Origin: Acholoe squamosa | Lineage: Eukaryota > Annelida > Polychaeta > Phyllodocida > Polynoidae | Length of the DNA stretch: 64,000 nt | NCBI GenBank assembly: GCA_949317995.1 | Contig: OX439045.1 | Location: 44,659,693-44,723,692, forward strand | Direction: 5' to 3' | Part shown: piece after piece, positions 22,410 to 35,043 of the stretch | Position numbering within the stretch: the first letter of the stretch is position 1 | How the letters are laid out: each line of letters begins with the position of its first letter | The notes under the pieces: generated by a model | What the model was told of the DNA's origin: nothing | Seen by the model: the letters and a program-made list of their open reading frames with translations, nothing else | Databases searched by the model: none | Position numbers and translations under genes: made by a program

Positions 22410-25400
22410 TCATCCCATCTAGTTATGGTAGTGTAATGTAGTTATAACTGGTTTGTATACTTCTATTATACATGTAAAATTCTATTTACAACTAGCGTTC
22501 TTTGGAAATGTCTGAGTAACTCCTCGTGAATCCCCCCCCCTCCCCACACACACACACTGGTCGGATATCCACTTATTCCGACTCGATTCCCTGGCCGTGC
22601 CTCTGTACCACAGCTTTGTATTCCCAAACCACTGACTCTATATATCTCACTATATCACAAGGTGCCTGGTTCCTGAAACTCAGCCTTATGCCAATCAGTG
22701 CTGTACTGCCAAAGAACCCATTGCCAACTGATTCCTTGCCTTGCCAAGTTACTCATCACTCTGACCGAAATTAGCCAATTGTGTCTTGTTCTACGCACAC
22801 ATAACATTTCTGTTATTGGTCGGAGTGATATTGCGAAAATTTGTATATTGTATAAGATCTGTGAGCTAAATGGACCAATTAAATAAAATATAAGCTATAG
22901 ATGTTATGAGTATCCAACTCTTCTCTGTTGAACTACTTTCAGATCCGAGGCGTCACTTGTATATAAACTGCCCTTAGCTTGGATGGATTCCCATCTCCAG
23001 TCTGCCTTCCGGGAGCCATTTAGCCCAACCTCCCCATTCCCCATTCTCCTTACCCCACTGCATCCTTCTTCTCCCATTGCACCCCATCTCCTCCCCTCCC
23101 AAAAGCATCCACCCCCATACATCCCCCCAACCTAACTGGAGGCCTTAGTGTCTTTCGGGGGCCATTTTCTGTGTAGAGGAGCGATTTTCCAGCGGAGCGC
23201 CAGTCGGATGTAAGATTCCTAGGATTGCTGGAGCCATTGAATTACCGGGGGCACTGAAGCATTGGGGAGGGCTGAGTTTTGAAAAGAAAGCTTGCACTGT
23301 TTAGGCCTCCCAACCAACATTCTGTTCAACCAGCCAACCACTCAGATGGTTTTCCAGTACCAATTGGATTTGGCTGAGTTGGAATGTTGAAGGGTTATTG
23401 TGAGCTTAGATTCCTGTATGTCTGTATGTGCTATGTATATAACCAATACAGGGCAGGAGCATGATTGCTTTATCTTTTCCATGGCAACCCACCCGGTTAC
23501 TATTATCATAATTCACTAACAATCTGTATACATGTTCATGATAATGAAAAGGTAAGCAAGCACCGGCAATCACTACTAAGCAACCACCATTATGTTGTGT
23601 TCAATGTTTTTATGTTGTCTTTCATTTCCTTTCTGACAGACAGTTTATGTACACCCTCCCCTAAAACAATTCCTAAACACAATACAAGCTCGTCAAAGAG
23701 CCCCAGCTCTGTGTGACAACCGCTCACAACATAGACTGCAGGTTGTATTGGCTGTTGGAGATTGATGCCACCTATTGAACAGTTGCTGCCCATTAATTCT
23801 ACCGTGGGATATGATATGAAAATATCCCTCGATTATGACTGTAGCTGAAAGCTGTGTTGTAGACAGACCATTGTATGCAGAACCACAGAGGCCCAGCTGC
23901 CAGCATAATATACCGGACATGACTGCCTTTGCTTTGGGCTGGAATGGAGGCTTTTGACGGGCCATATTAAAGGGAGGTGTACGACAATGGGCGTGTTTGG
24001 AGGGCAAGCAGGCCTACTGAATAGTCCTTGAATGCTGTATGGTTAGGCTTTATGTGCAGTGTGGACATAGACTATGCCTTGCTATATGTACCATCAATTG
24101 CATACTCTACATATATGATGCGCTCTATTTTTCTTCCTATGGTATTTCCATTCCTCTGTACTATAATAGCAATATAGCACCGTAGTCACATGGGGAATCT
24201 GTCTGGTGAGCATGGTAGAGCCAGACTGCATAGAGGTACAATCAGACCAGGAGACTTTTTCCCAACAATGCTAACGTGCATTATGAGAAATAAACCCCTG
24301 ATGAAGAATTTCTAATAAAAAACGGTGCTAAGACTTGAGATTCACAATACTTCCAGTGCAGCACAACGGTTTAATTATAAGAGTCCAGAAACTGCTAGAT
24401 TTCCATCTCAAACCAAAGCTCTTGAGGCCTATGCTAAACATAGGAATGTAGACGGGCAATTCTTGTAAGAAAAGAATCATTCATGAATGGAATCACTGAT
24501 AGAATTCGAGATCGTTTTCTAATCACCCAGCGCCTTCTTGTAGGGATCAGGACCCCCTTTACGAGCGTACATCCCCTTGTTGACACACATCCCCAAGCAG
24601 TACAAGGTCCAAGGCTGAATGTGAGTGTGCCTATCAGGCAACACAAAGCGTTAAGACCACTGCATCTATATTCAGAGCGTGCCTCTGTCGATACAACTAG
24701 CAGTGGTGTTTTCCTCTAGCCCCTGGCTAAATCCTAACGGGCTGCTGCCGAGCCGGAAGCAATCCTGGCTCTTTCATGGTGTATATGGGGGTCTAGGGGA
24801 GGGTAGGGGCATACAGGAAAACAAGTAGAGGGTCTGTACTCTATATGTAAACGGTATGTGTACGTAGTATATGTGTCACTGTGTATTGATTTCCTGTTGT
24901 CGAAGATGGATGAATGTACGTACGCTCGTGGTACATCAAGTCAGAAACTAGTCAGTCATCCAGCAAAAGTGAAAACATTTCATCTATAGTCTGGTCTTTT
25001 ACAAGGGCCTATGTGCCCTCCGGTATCTAGACACGCGTAATTCCCTGTCCATCAAATAAGTCTTATATTAGACATAGACCACTTATCTATCTACCAATTC
25101 ATGTGTTTGTGATACGTCTATGATTAGTATGTTATGAGATATTCATCTAATAATAATGCATCGTTGCTCATAAGCAGGTCCGACCTTCCTATATATATAT
25201 AGCCCATCAATTAAAGCATGATTAACCAGCAAGACTTGTTTCACTAGTGACGCATACATCAGTGAGCTAATAAAGATTCTCCGCCACTGTGCCATGTCAG
25301 TAGTATATGGAAACAGGGCATTGCAACTGGAGCAATATCACCGTAGCAATTGCTTTGACTGTCTACGAGAGTTTTTCTCTCTGAATGTACACAATATGCA

Positions 25401-26838
25401 TACTGATTAAATGCCTATTATGTACATGCATTGTCTTTTCCCTATATCAGGAATATCGAAAAAAAAACATATATTGCTAAAGTGTTCATGTCTTTTGGGA
25501 ATCAAAACACAACTTATAAGCACGGGTTCCTTGGAAAGTGACACCACGTCGGCAGTTCTTATAGATATGGTCTAATACCCTGCTGAACATTACCAGGGCA
25601 TAAAATTGGGCTTTGGACATTGGGCACTTTGCCCACGGACGTCTATTGGGTGGCAGACCAGAATATGGCAACCCCTAATCCCAGGCAGATGATGCGAGCT
25701 TGCACCGAGTCAACACGACCACTAGGGCCGGTTTAATTGTCACGAGCCATTACCGCATGGCAAATAGTGACGGCCAAGGGGAGCAGGGGAGGCTGAAGGA
25801 GGGATGGATATGGGGCAGGAGGGGAGGGGGTAGAAGAGGTGTACTGCGATCAGGAAGTAAGCCATGAATAAGGCCGGCGCCACCATCGATTAGTGCCGGC
25901 CATGACAGACGCTATCCGCCGGCCGCCCAGGCTCGATAAGGAGGGCCCCGGCCGTGCACCGAAACACCCGTATAGGCTGTGTGGGATGTTTACTGTACGT
26001 GGAGGAGGGTGATGGGAGGATGGGAGAAGGGCTGCTGCTGGGATGTGTGTTCATGTGGAGCGTCTTGGGAAAGGACAACATGGTATGCTAACACGCCATA
26101 TGATGCATCCCGGTGTGACACTTTGCTGAGGGTTTATGGAGATATTTTCTGGGGTTGCACCATTAGTTGGAGAAGTGCAATAATGCGTGCTGCTCTAGAG
26201 TAGTGTGGGTTGTAGATGTAGGGTATGGTAACAGGAGGGAAGGTGGGGGGAGGGATGGTGTTATTGGCATTGCTACGACGTCTACTCCCAAACGTGATAG
26301 TTTTAGTACTGACATATAAAAAGTGAGATTCGGGAGAGTTTTGAGCCAAGATTAGGTGGTTATCGACAGAAATATTAACTGGTGTGCATCTAAGAGACGC
26401 CATATATGGAGTCCGACACTCCAGCTACCCATGAATATGGTTTTACATATGGAAATACTAAGTTGCATAAACATGGTGTCATGTCAGATAGGGCAATAAT
26501 AGAGGGTATACACGTGGAGATAATTATCCGATTGTATGAAGTATGGAAGGAACGCCGGCAGGAAGTCATTATGCTATGTTTAGGGTCCAAAATAGTACTG
26601 ACCTGGTTTCAATCGTAATTTTTGAGTGTACAGGGTCAATCACTACGACTGGTGCATATATAGATGGAAAAGGCATGCATGTGTATCGGCAATCGGCAAT
26701 ACAGGGTCAACGCTTCCACCTGCCTACTAATGGACTGGATCGAAGGGGGGGGGGAGGCCCTTGGAGATCGTAGTGTTTGAGAAATACCTAGCTGGGAGTC
26801 ATTTCTTAATAATGTATTATTCAGTCCAGAGTGACGAC
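22410..26838. other. Non-coding stretch, no gene recognised
   Basis: Includes C-rich and CA-rich simple sequence near 22535 and a short AT run near 25190. No exon, RNA gene or transposon with support. Confidence 0.45.
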
Positions 26839-28290
26839 CCTACTAGAGGTTACCATACTAGAGGTGTCACCTATAGTAGCCATGACCATTTCACAATGAG
26901 CAATAGTACAGATAACGTTTTATACCTTTAGTAAGAGACACTACTATTTACTTGTAATCTTTTGCCTCTAGTAGATCATAAAGAAGTGAATAGAACAGAT
27001 GACCCAGGAGTAGCACGAAAATTTGGAAGAAAGATACAGAAATACCCTCTATAGAATCTTTCTACTAAATACCCTTGTTACTATAATATTTCACATAGAA
27101 GGCACACCTCATGTATAAGATGTAACCAGAGTTTGAGGAGAACCTATAGGCTTTTGACCATTTTGATACTGATCTAATAAATGATGCCCCTACCCATAAG
27201 ATGCACAGTCAGAGATTCTATAATGTGGAGGAAGGGCTTGATGGGGGTCGCCAATTTCCAATGTCGATTTTAAGAAATTCACATGTCACATATGTTGATT
27301 TACAGAAATGTCCATGTCATTGTGTCGATTTTAAGAAAATGCCATGTCCCCATGTCAATTTTAGAAAAATGCCACTGTCCCATGTCACTCTGCTCAAAAA
27401 TACCCATGTCGCTATGTCAATTTTAGGAGTCTAGAGCCATGCCTATGCTTGGGTATGTATAAGCTGCACCTTATAATATCTAGAGTATTACTTATATCAT
27501 GTTGGGTTCTTTGTTCCATTGGGGGGGGGCTACTTTGGGTTGATGGGGTAAGTTACAGTTGGCTCCTTGCAATGTCACTGGGTGGTTAGCTGTGGGGCAA
27601 TCTTTACCAACCATTAGAAGATTCCAATGATTTAACCCACAGAAAAAGACCTGGGCCACAGTTATCTTAATCTGTGGTGATTGCAAATGATTGAGATATT
27701 GTCACCTTACCCTACACACAAATATAAGGTCAATGTAGTTCATTGGTATGTTTGTCTGCAGAGGCATATCATATAGGAGCAATCAGTAAATTGTACCTGG
27801 TTCATGAAGTAAGTGCATATCCATTCTAGATGGCACCAAAGACTAATGAAATTATGCAAAAATCCCTTTGATTGGTAGATCATCTCAAGGAGCTCTACCA
27901 TCACACAAAATTACCTATATCTGTGTTTATGCAGTTATTTCAAATAAAGAAATTACCTTCTTAAGATAAGATGCCTCACACTAAATTTGCCACAAACAAT
28001 GTTTATGAAATACATAGACATGCACCTGAGATTATAAAACACCCATTACAGGAGATTGAGATGACCTCTGAGGATGTCTCAGCTAAGTGCAGCCATATGG
28101 GACCTACTAGAGGGAAGATGGCAAAGCATATAGTATAATGTTGTACTATTTACCTCTACTATAACATTGTGAAATGAGTAAAGTTCAGCCCTACTAGAGG
28201 CTCCAACTGTTATCTTTGCACTAAAGTTGGAGTCCTTCTGTTCAGCCATATTCTTCTACTAGAAATGCTAATCACCTCTAGTACTGACCT
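26839..28290. repeat. CTACTAGAGG-bounded repeat region, possible mobile element
   Basis: The word CCTACTAGAGG or its complement occurs at 26839, 26965, 28103, 28190 and, degenerate, 28275, in clusters at both edges. Both clusters contain CATTTCACAATG, in opposite orientation. This looks like a non-autonomous element with complex inverted subterminal repeats, around an interior that holds the 30-bp tandem array. Exact ends and target duplication were not found. Confidence 0.5.
27261..27432. repeat. 30-bp tandem repeat (ATGTCAATTTTAAGAAA family)
   Basis: Six units begin at 27261, 27292, 27322, 27352, 27382 and 27414, a period of 30-32 bp. Because 30 is a multiple of 3, the plus strand reads as a repeated 10-residue peptide, but there is no other sign of coding. 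The same unit occurs at 33.8 kb, so the array belongs to a dispersed family. Confidence 0.75.
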
Positions 28291-30051
28291 GAACCTATAG
28301 TTGGCTATCAAGAAACGCCACCCTGGTCTTGTTAGGACCAGTGTGGGTGCTAATAAGTACATACATATATATGTTGTCTGAAGAGTAAGATATTCTTTAC
28401 ACAATGCTTCTAGGCTCGTGTCCATATCAGGGTGCATACTCTACGTTATTTCTACAAGTGAGTTAATGCTTATCAGCTTTCTTCACGGCAAACCTAACCA
28501 AGTGCCTTTCCGGCAACAAAAGACACAAAACTATTCCCCATAGCGTTGCCCTTTTTTTTGTCTCAATATCACTCTGAAAAAATTCACCATGTTATTCTTC
28601 ATTCAATGCGTCCTTCAAAAGAGAACCCAGGGTTATGTTGCATTTAAGTGTCTGTTATTCTCTAGCATCTTTGGAAAAAAAAAGTCATTGTAACAGGCTT
28701 GATGTAAGGAACTGACCCCCCCCCCCAAAGTCGTCCTCTGCAAAAGGCTTGCCAAATTATAGGTCTCACTAAACGGCATTAAAAGTACAGTGGTGCCCTG
28801 TATTTTGCGGGTTAGGAGTTAAATTACATCTAAACATGTCACCAGCCTCTAAGAATAGGCGTTTTACTATGTAAACTAAACGTAGTAGGCATGAAAATTG
28901 CCTTCATGTCAAATCAAACCACACTGACTTAAAGCGGGCTTTGAAACTGGGCAGTGAAATGGAAATGGATGTCTTCTTATGAGGAAAGGTAAATTTACAG
29001 ACAGCAAATAGGACCCTGGGGGAAGATTTCTCAGTCATATGACAGACACATTGAATGACCTATTTGTAGGGAGAATCACCCACCAGGGAAGACATGTAAA
29101 ATAGCCATAGGAGTCTACAAAATGGAGTTTAGAGCGGTGAAGCCTTGTTGGAGCAGTAGTAGTGATAGCAGGTCTCTAGGCATGACTCACTACCCCAAAG
29201 ACCTGGTGAGTTCCTACTATACTCTGGAGGTTTGTAAGGTGGTCCCTCTTACAAGTGAACCTACCATCCAGTCAGGCAATCATGAAAAGCCCGGTCTTTT
29301 AAAGGTGAAAAGGGATGACTGGGCGTGTGGCCTCTGACGTTGGGTTGGCATCTCTTCAATCTTCCAATAGTACCTTTTTCAGATAGTGTAAAAGTACCTG
29401 CCTCTATTTCAGGAAGAATGCCGTTGTTGGTGGTGAAAACTTACTAGCAATGTAAGTACATTTTGCTTCAAGTCTGCCTTTGATAAATACCACCAGATGT
29501 ATCGGATTGTAACCTAAATTATTGCAAATTTACATTGGTAGGGTAAACAGGCAAACATCTGCACCAGACCTGACAGCCATTTTCTCTGACCAAATCGGGG
29601 GCCTATGCAGATCTATATGGATTGTACTCTCTGTATGTTTTTTTAGTCTATTGTCTTTCTGTTTTTCTTCTTACCTTAATTGAGGGTTCAGAGAAAAAAT
29701 GTGGCTTGAAACACTTGACAATATCGCAATTAGTGAAAATATTACTTCTCGGGATGCATCCCAGATCCTTATCGCAAGTTTACGTTGACTGGGACTTCTT
29801 GCCGATTCCTTCAAACATTTTAATATCCAAGCAGTCCTCCTAGAGAAAGAAGGTTCTATAAGGTGAAATTCGCTATACTTTGACAGGGACTGGCTTTATC
29901 TGCATGGCAACCCCTGACAACAAAATGGAATCGTGAGGGAATTATATTCCGTCACCATTTCAGAATTGTGACGGAATCGTGACTGACGGATAGGGTGACG
30001 GCAATGAAAGTGGGACTTTACGTCTATAGGAATCAATGGTGACGGAATCTC
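28291..30051. other. Non-coding stretch, no gene recognised
   Basis: A 10-bp inverted repeat (ATTCCGTCAC and complement, 29946-29977) and further GTGACGG words at 29960-30045 suggest another small repeat just beside the 30052 element. A poly-C run lies near 28719. Confidence 0.4.
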
Positions 30052-30110
30052 CCCAGCAGATTGTCGTGACTCCTCGTCAACCTGTGTGAAGTGGCTCACA
30101 CATGTCGCTA

Positions 30111-30790
30111 GATGGAACATGATGTCGCTATAGCACAAGATCACCAGGAATAGCAATGGTGGTGATCACATGGCCTCACCTCAGATAGCGAGGATGGTGA
30201 TCACTCAGACTCACCAGGGATGGCGACGCGGGTGATCACTCACCTCGCCAGATGAAACACGCACCTCGTCATAGCACATGTTCACCAGGGATGGCGAGGA
30301 TCGTGATCACTCATCCTCACCAGGGATGGCGACATGAGTGATCACTCATCCTCACCAGGGATGGCGACATGAGTGATCACTCACTTCGCTAGATGAGACG
30401 CACACCACGTCATAATGCACATTCACCACGGATGGCAAGGATTGTGATCAGTCACCTCGCTAGATAAAACGCGTACCTCGTGATAGCACAGGTTCACCAC
30501 AGATGGTGAGATTCTTGATCACCCACACTCACCAGGGATGGCAACACGAGTGATCACTCACCTGGCTAGATGAAACGCACACCATGCCATAGCGCATGTT
30601 CACCACGGTTGGCGAGGATCGTGATGACTCACACTCACCAGGGATGGCAAGGCGGTTGATCACTCACCTCGCTAGATGAAACGCGCACCACGTCATAGCG
30701 CAGGTTCACCATGGATGGCGATAGTGGTGGTCACCCAGACTCACCAGTGATGGCGACCCTGGTGATCACTCACCTTGTTAGATGAAAAGC
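30111..30790. repeat. Internal tandem array 1 of the 30052 element
   Basis: Seven units marked by GCTAGATGAAAC-like starts at 30111, 30251, 30392, 30473, 30569, 30675 and 30781; spacing is 81-141 bp and settles at 106 bp. Each unit contains one or more CACCAGGGATGGCGA and GTGATCACTCACC sub-repeats. TGATCA palindromes recur throughout. Confidence 0.85.
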
Positions 30791-31160
30791 TCATGATCAT
30801 CGACATTGGTAATCATGCAGCCTCACATATGCCAGATCAAAGTATGTTTTGCCAGAGAAGGTATTGCCATATGTATCTTCTCTCTAACCACAGACAAGGT
30901 GTTCCTGTTGATATTTCCTTATGTATTTTTCCTGTAACCAGAGAAAAGGTGTTTATGGATAGTTGCTTTCATTTTAGAGATACCTCTATCTAAATTCAAT
31001 TGATATTCTCTCTATATAATCTTGTTTGATTCAACTCTGACATATTACATGGAAATCAGTGTGAAACAAAGCACAATTGATACATATGGGACTTATACTT
31101 CATGCCCACACTTCCTAGATAGGCTACATGTTGAACAGTGGTGCTGTCTCAACAACTTTG

Positions 31161-31835
31161 GCAATGGTGGTGATAAGTTGCCACTGTGAGTGAGAGCGAG
31201 TGACAGATGATGCAATCCTCAGAGAGCATTGACTTGGAGTGACACAAATTCACGTATTGAGTGAGACCAATGTTGGCAATGGTGGTGATAAGTCGCCATT
31301 TTGAGAGATTAACTAGGAGTGATACAAACTCACGCAGTGAGTGAGAGCCAGGTGGCAATGCAGGTGAAAAGTTGCGATTCTGAATGAGAGTTGACAAACA
31401 GTGGCACATATTGACAGAGTGAGTGAGATCCATGTTGGCAATGGTGGTGATAAGCTGCCATTCTGAGTGAGAGTTGACTGGGAGTGGCGCATAATCACGC
31501 AGGGAGTGAGGTCCATATTAGCGATATTGGTGATAAGTCGCCATTCTGAGTGAGAACTGACTGGGAGTGGCACATAATCACACAATGAGTCAGATCCATG
31601 TTGGCGATGGTTGGGATAAGCCGCCATTCTGACTAAGAGTTGACAGGCAGTGGCACATACTCACGCAGTGAGTTAGATCCTGTTGGCGACTGTTGTGATA
31701 AATCGCCATGCTTTGTGAGGGATGACAAGGGGTGGCACATACTCACGCAGTGAGTGAGATCATGTTGGTGACTGTTGTGATAAATCGCCATGCCATGTGA
31801 GACTGACACACAGTTGCAAAAGATGACGCAGTGAG
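31161..31835. repeat. Internal tandem array 2 of the 30052 element
   Basis: Eight units marked by GGCAATGGTGGTGATAAG-like starts at 31161, 31276, 31355, 31438, 31521, 31604, 31686 and 31768. After the first, spacing is a steady 79-83 bp. The last unit runs into the conserved right end of the element. The 8226 copy holds only the terminal part of one such unit. Confidence 0.85.
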
Positions 31836-32179
31836 TTATAACTCAGAAAGGAGTCACCATTGATGACCAATCATGGTGACAGATAACGACAATTTGCTGG
31901 GTCATACTTTACTGACAGGGACACATGATTATCCATGTAGAAACACTGTGGTGTTTATCGAAAAATAAACCATTTCTGTGATGTAGGCATGTTAGCAAAT
32001 GGTAGTGCTACCCTTAGGCATTTTGTCACATCTCACGGCATTTCCTTCATCTAGAATGTAACTTTTCCCACTGTTTACTGTTAAGAGACTGTGGTCCCAA
32101 GAGGAAACGATGGACCCCCTCAAGTTGTTCTGCTGATATAACTAAAACAATAGCTACAACGTGTGCACGTGTTAAGTCA

Positions 32180-32640
32180 ATAAGGCTAATTTTACAACCC
32201 AGTAATTTGACGCAATAAGCTTCAATGGAAATACCAATTTCCAGACTCGGGCTGATAGAGGCACCCTATAATTAATTCACATGCTCTGTGATATGCCTTT
32301 AGCCATGAACGCCTACTGTGATCTAATCATCCCGCAGGCACACCAAGGTTTAAATACCACTTAAAGGCGACTAAACAAGCGCCATCTAATTTCAATTACA
32401 ACGGGCGTGCACAGTATGCTTGCTACTGCCCTCATGCAGCTAGATTGGAATATACATATATAAATTTATAATTTAATGAAATCGTACTGCCTTCTAATAA
32501 AGATTAGCAGCAATATTAAAGACCAATGCATTAAGTTTGATATCTAAGGAGTTATCGATTCTAACTACACTGTATTAAATATTCGCATTCTCTTTTACAC
32601 GTTTCGTTTGCAGAACAATTAATGCACTGTTCAATAGATA
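32180..32640. promoter_or_regulatory. Candidate regulatory block
   Basis: Unique-looking AT-rich sequence with TAATTA, AATTAATGC and CAATTA words and little simple repeat. It resembles conserved non-coding DNA near developmental genes, but this rests on composition alone. Confidence 0.15.
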
Positions 32641-33429
32641 TCCAATGTTAAATCTATTATTTTATATGGATCACTTTTTCATACTTTGGTCATTATGTCT
32701 GGAAGGAGAATGTGTATCAGGTCTATTTATCATCCATTTTTAACCAAATCCCACTTTATTCCACATGGGAGAACCCCACTCTACATTTACACACCCGGGT
32801 GGACAACTCCTGGAGGAGCTACCTTAGAGGAGCTGAAAGTAACCCTGTACCATTCATTATGGACACAGGAAGGGGAGACTAGTCCAGCTAATACGGTGAA
32901 ACTTGAGCCTATAGATCAAGACCAACGTCCATCCATCAGGTCCTTCCGTTCTGCCAAGACGACCACCATCAGTAAGGCAGTAGTAGTAGGCCGAGTAGAA
33001 GATGGGTAGTAAGAACCAGTTTTTAACGCCTGAGTGGTCTCATGTTAACCTACAACCAAGGCATTTACTCTTACTATGGTGCTCGTAGGCTTAAGTGTAG
33101 CCTGTGTGGCAGCACTATTAAAGACTTGATCCAGAATGCTGACAGGGATTGTTGTACAGTGCATTGCTGTCAGATCACCATCAAGCACGGGCGCAGAACT
33201 AGTCTGCGACCAGATTCTTTGTGTTCTTCATGGTATAGGTCCAGGGTCTGCCACTGACCATGTACCCTCTCTCCCCTGTGGGTAAAAGTAACCCTTCTCC
33301 TCTGTGTCAACATGACTGCGGTCCTCAAAGCACATGGCTATGGCTATAATTAGCTGCATAGGTCCCAAACTGCCAGCTCACCACTGAGGTTACACTGGAG
33401 CCCTTGATGGGGGGTCCCAATGTCATACA

Positions 33430-33905
33430 TAGGATTTTAAGACATGCCCATGTCCCATATCAAGAGCAATTCCCAGTGTCACCAGCATAGCTAATCCAAA
33501 AAGAGTACCAGTATGATGATGTGGATTCCCTTTTTTGTCTAGATCATGGCCCTATCCAGTGAAATACCTATTTCCATTATAAATTCAGTACTCTATATTT
33601 TGAGTAAACTTATTCTGACAAAATCTGTAATACATCTGCTACCATAAAGGCAGGCATTCATCTTATATACTCCAAAAACCTTTTTTGGTGACATGTATAC
33701 ATAAAAAAAGACATCTTCCCTTTCCTTTATACCCCCTAATAAAATAAGTAATATGCCCTATTTTTTTGTCACTAAGTCCCATTTCACATGTAGAATTAAA
33801 AAAATAGCCCTGACACATGTCACTAGCATAGCCATGTTCCATGCCAATTTTAAGAAATGGCCATGTCAACATGTCAATTTTAGTGGTGTAGGGCCACAAC
33901 AGTAG
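33430..33905. repeat. Second copy of the 30-bp repeat family
   Basis: GCCCATGTCCCATATC near 33450, CATGTCACTAGCATAGCC near 33825 and two 30-bp units at 33841 and 33871 (ATGCCAATTTTAAGAAATGG, ATGTCAATTTTAG) match the family at 27261. Both loci end in a similar TTTTAG-GTSTAG-GCCA motif, then TGCACC. Confidence 0.55.
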
Positions 33906-34680
33906 CTTGCCAGGCACTGGCTGTAGTCAATTGGACTCAAGGCTGCACCCACAGAGGGTGCAGTGTTGGAAATTGGTTTAGAATAAACAGAAGCTGTAAA
34001 ATTATGAAAGCCTTACAAATAATTCCCATAAATCAGAATACTTGCATATAAAGATTCCGGATATATTTTGGAGACCGGAAGATTTTATTCATGAGACAAG
34101 GCAGAAAATAATTTACTAGAGTTCTGATAGATGGCAGCAATAGGAAAATGACTAGTGTCACACACTGGGCTCTCTACACCGCCTCTCAGCTTGGCGATTG
34201 TACTAACTTAGTTCTTGCGTGTGCCATCAAGATGTATCGATGAGGTTTATATATTTTACTGACATACTGTCGTAGATTCTAGGCAAAGTAGTAGGTAAAG
34301 AGTCAATAAATTGACAGTATATTCCAAATGTGGATATGACCAGAGACATGAAAATGCTTAACATCCATATGATATGATCATTCACATCATCACTGATAAT
34401 GTTCAGTATCGCCTTTGCAATGGGACTTATATTCATGTAAAAACCTTTTTAGCTTAGCCTCCTTCACACGTACCTCTTGGAGCTAATTTTCGCAAATTCC
34501 TGAACTTTAAATAGGTGTTCCCTTAGTAATAGCATTTTATGAGGGGTATTACTAGCTGCTTTGGATCTCAGAGCCCCTTAATTTGCCGACTTGTTGTGAT
34601 AGGCCTGCGGAAATAGCAGCAGCTCCAAAAGCCGTAACACAGTGACAATAGGTCAGGCTCTTTGATACCTTATTACAGAG

Positions 34681-35043
34681 CAGGAGGGTGTTGCTCCTAT
34701 TGTAAAAAGAGCTGTGAGTATTTGCCCTCTTTTCTAAACAAATCGTGCACTGCTTCACCTAAGTACTTGCACTCACCACATTAGTCTGAAAAGTCACCTG
34801 CCTTGTTTAAAATAGAGAGAGCTGCACTACCAGGTACCTACTCATGTCACACCCTCAATAGTTTATTATACTGACTGACTTCTCCCAACTAGGTACCTAC
34901 TCAAATCCCCTTTTTAGCACCATACTTGAATGACCACTGTGAGCAACAAAAGGGACAAGTTATAGCTACATGAAAAGAAAGGACTGGAAATGAGGGCATT
35001 TTTAGCCAGCTCTTCCTGTTACTATAGGAGCAACACGCTCCTG
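34681..35043. mobile_element. Inverted-repeat element CAGGAGG family, copy 1
   Basis: The ends are inverted copies: CAGGAGGGTGTTGCTCCTAT at the left, and CAGGAGCGTGTTGCTCCTAT as the complement of the right. A near-identical copy lies at 47094-47447, which fixes both limits. Interior CAGGTACCTACTCA is repeated twice. No coding capacity; target duplication is not clear. Confidence 0.85.

Larger units (their letters stand above)
30052..31901. mobile_element. Minisatellite-expanded DNA transposon (long form of the 8226 family)
   Basis: The first 100 bp and last 70 bp match the 222-bp element at 8226, including the inverted ends (CCCAGCAGATTGTCGT at the start, complement of CCCAGCAAATTGTCGT at the end). 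TC flanks both sides (30050-30051, 31902-31903). The 1850-bp length comes from two unrelated internal tandem arrays separated by about 350 bp of unique sequence. No protein is encoded; minus-strand open frames here follow the tandem units and are artefacts. Confidence 0.85.
31904..34680. other. Non-coding stretch with AT-rich block and repeat
   Basis: Contains a homeodomain-word-rich segment at 32180-32640 and the repeat at 33430-33905. A plus-strand open frame at 32686-33009 (107 codons) has no recognisable domain. Confidence 0.4.

Noticed and set aside
31149-31627. Overlapping minus-strand open frames with repeated peptide
   Set aside because: They simply translate the 82-bp tandem array of the transposon.
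32686-33009. 107-codon plus-strand open frame, followed by a Cys-rich 71-codon frame
   Set aside because: No recognisable family, different frames, and no clear splice sites joining them.
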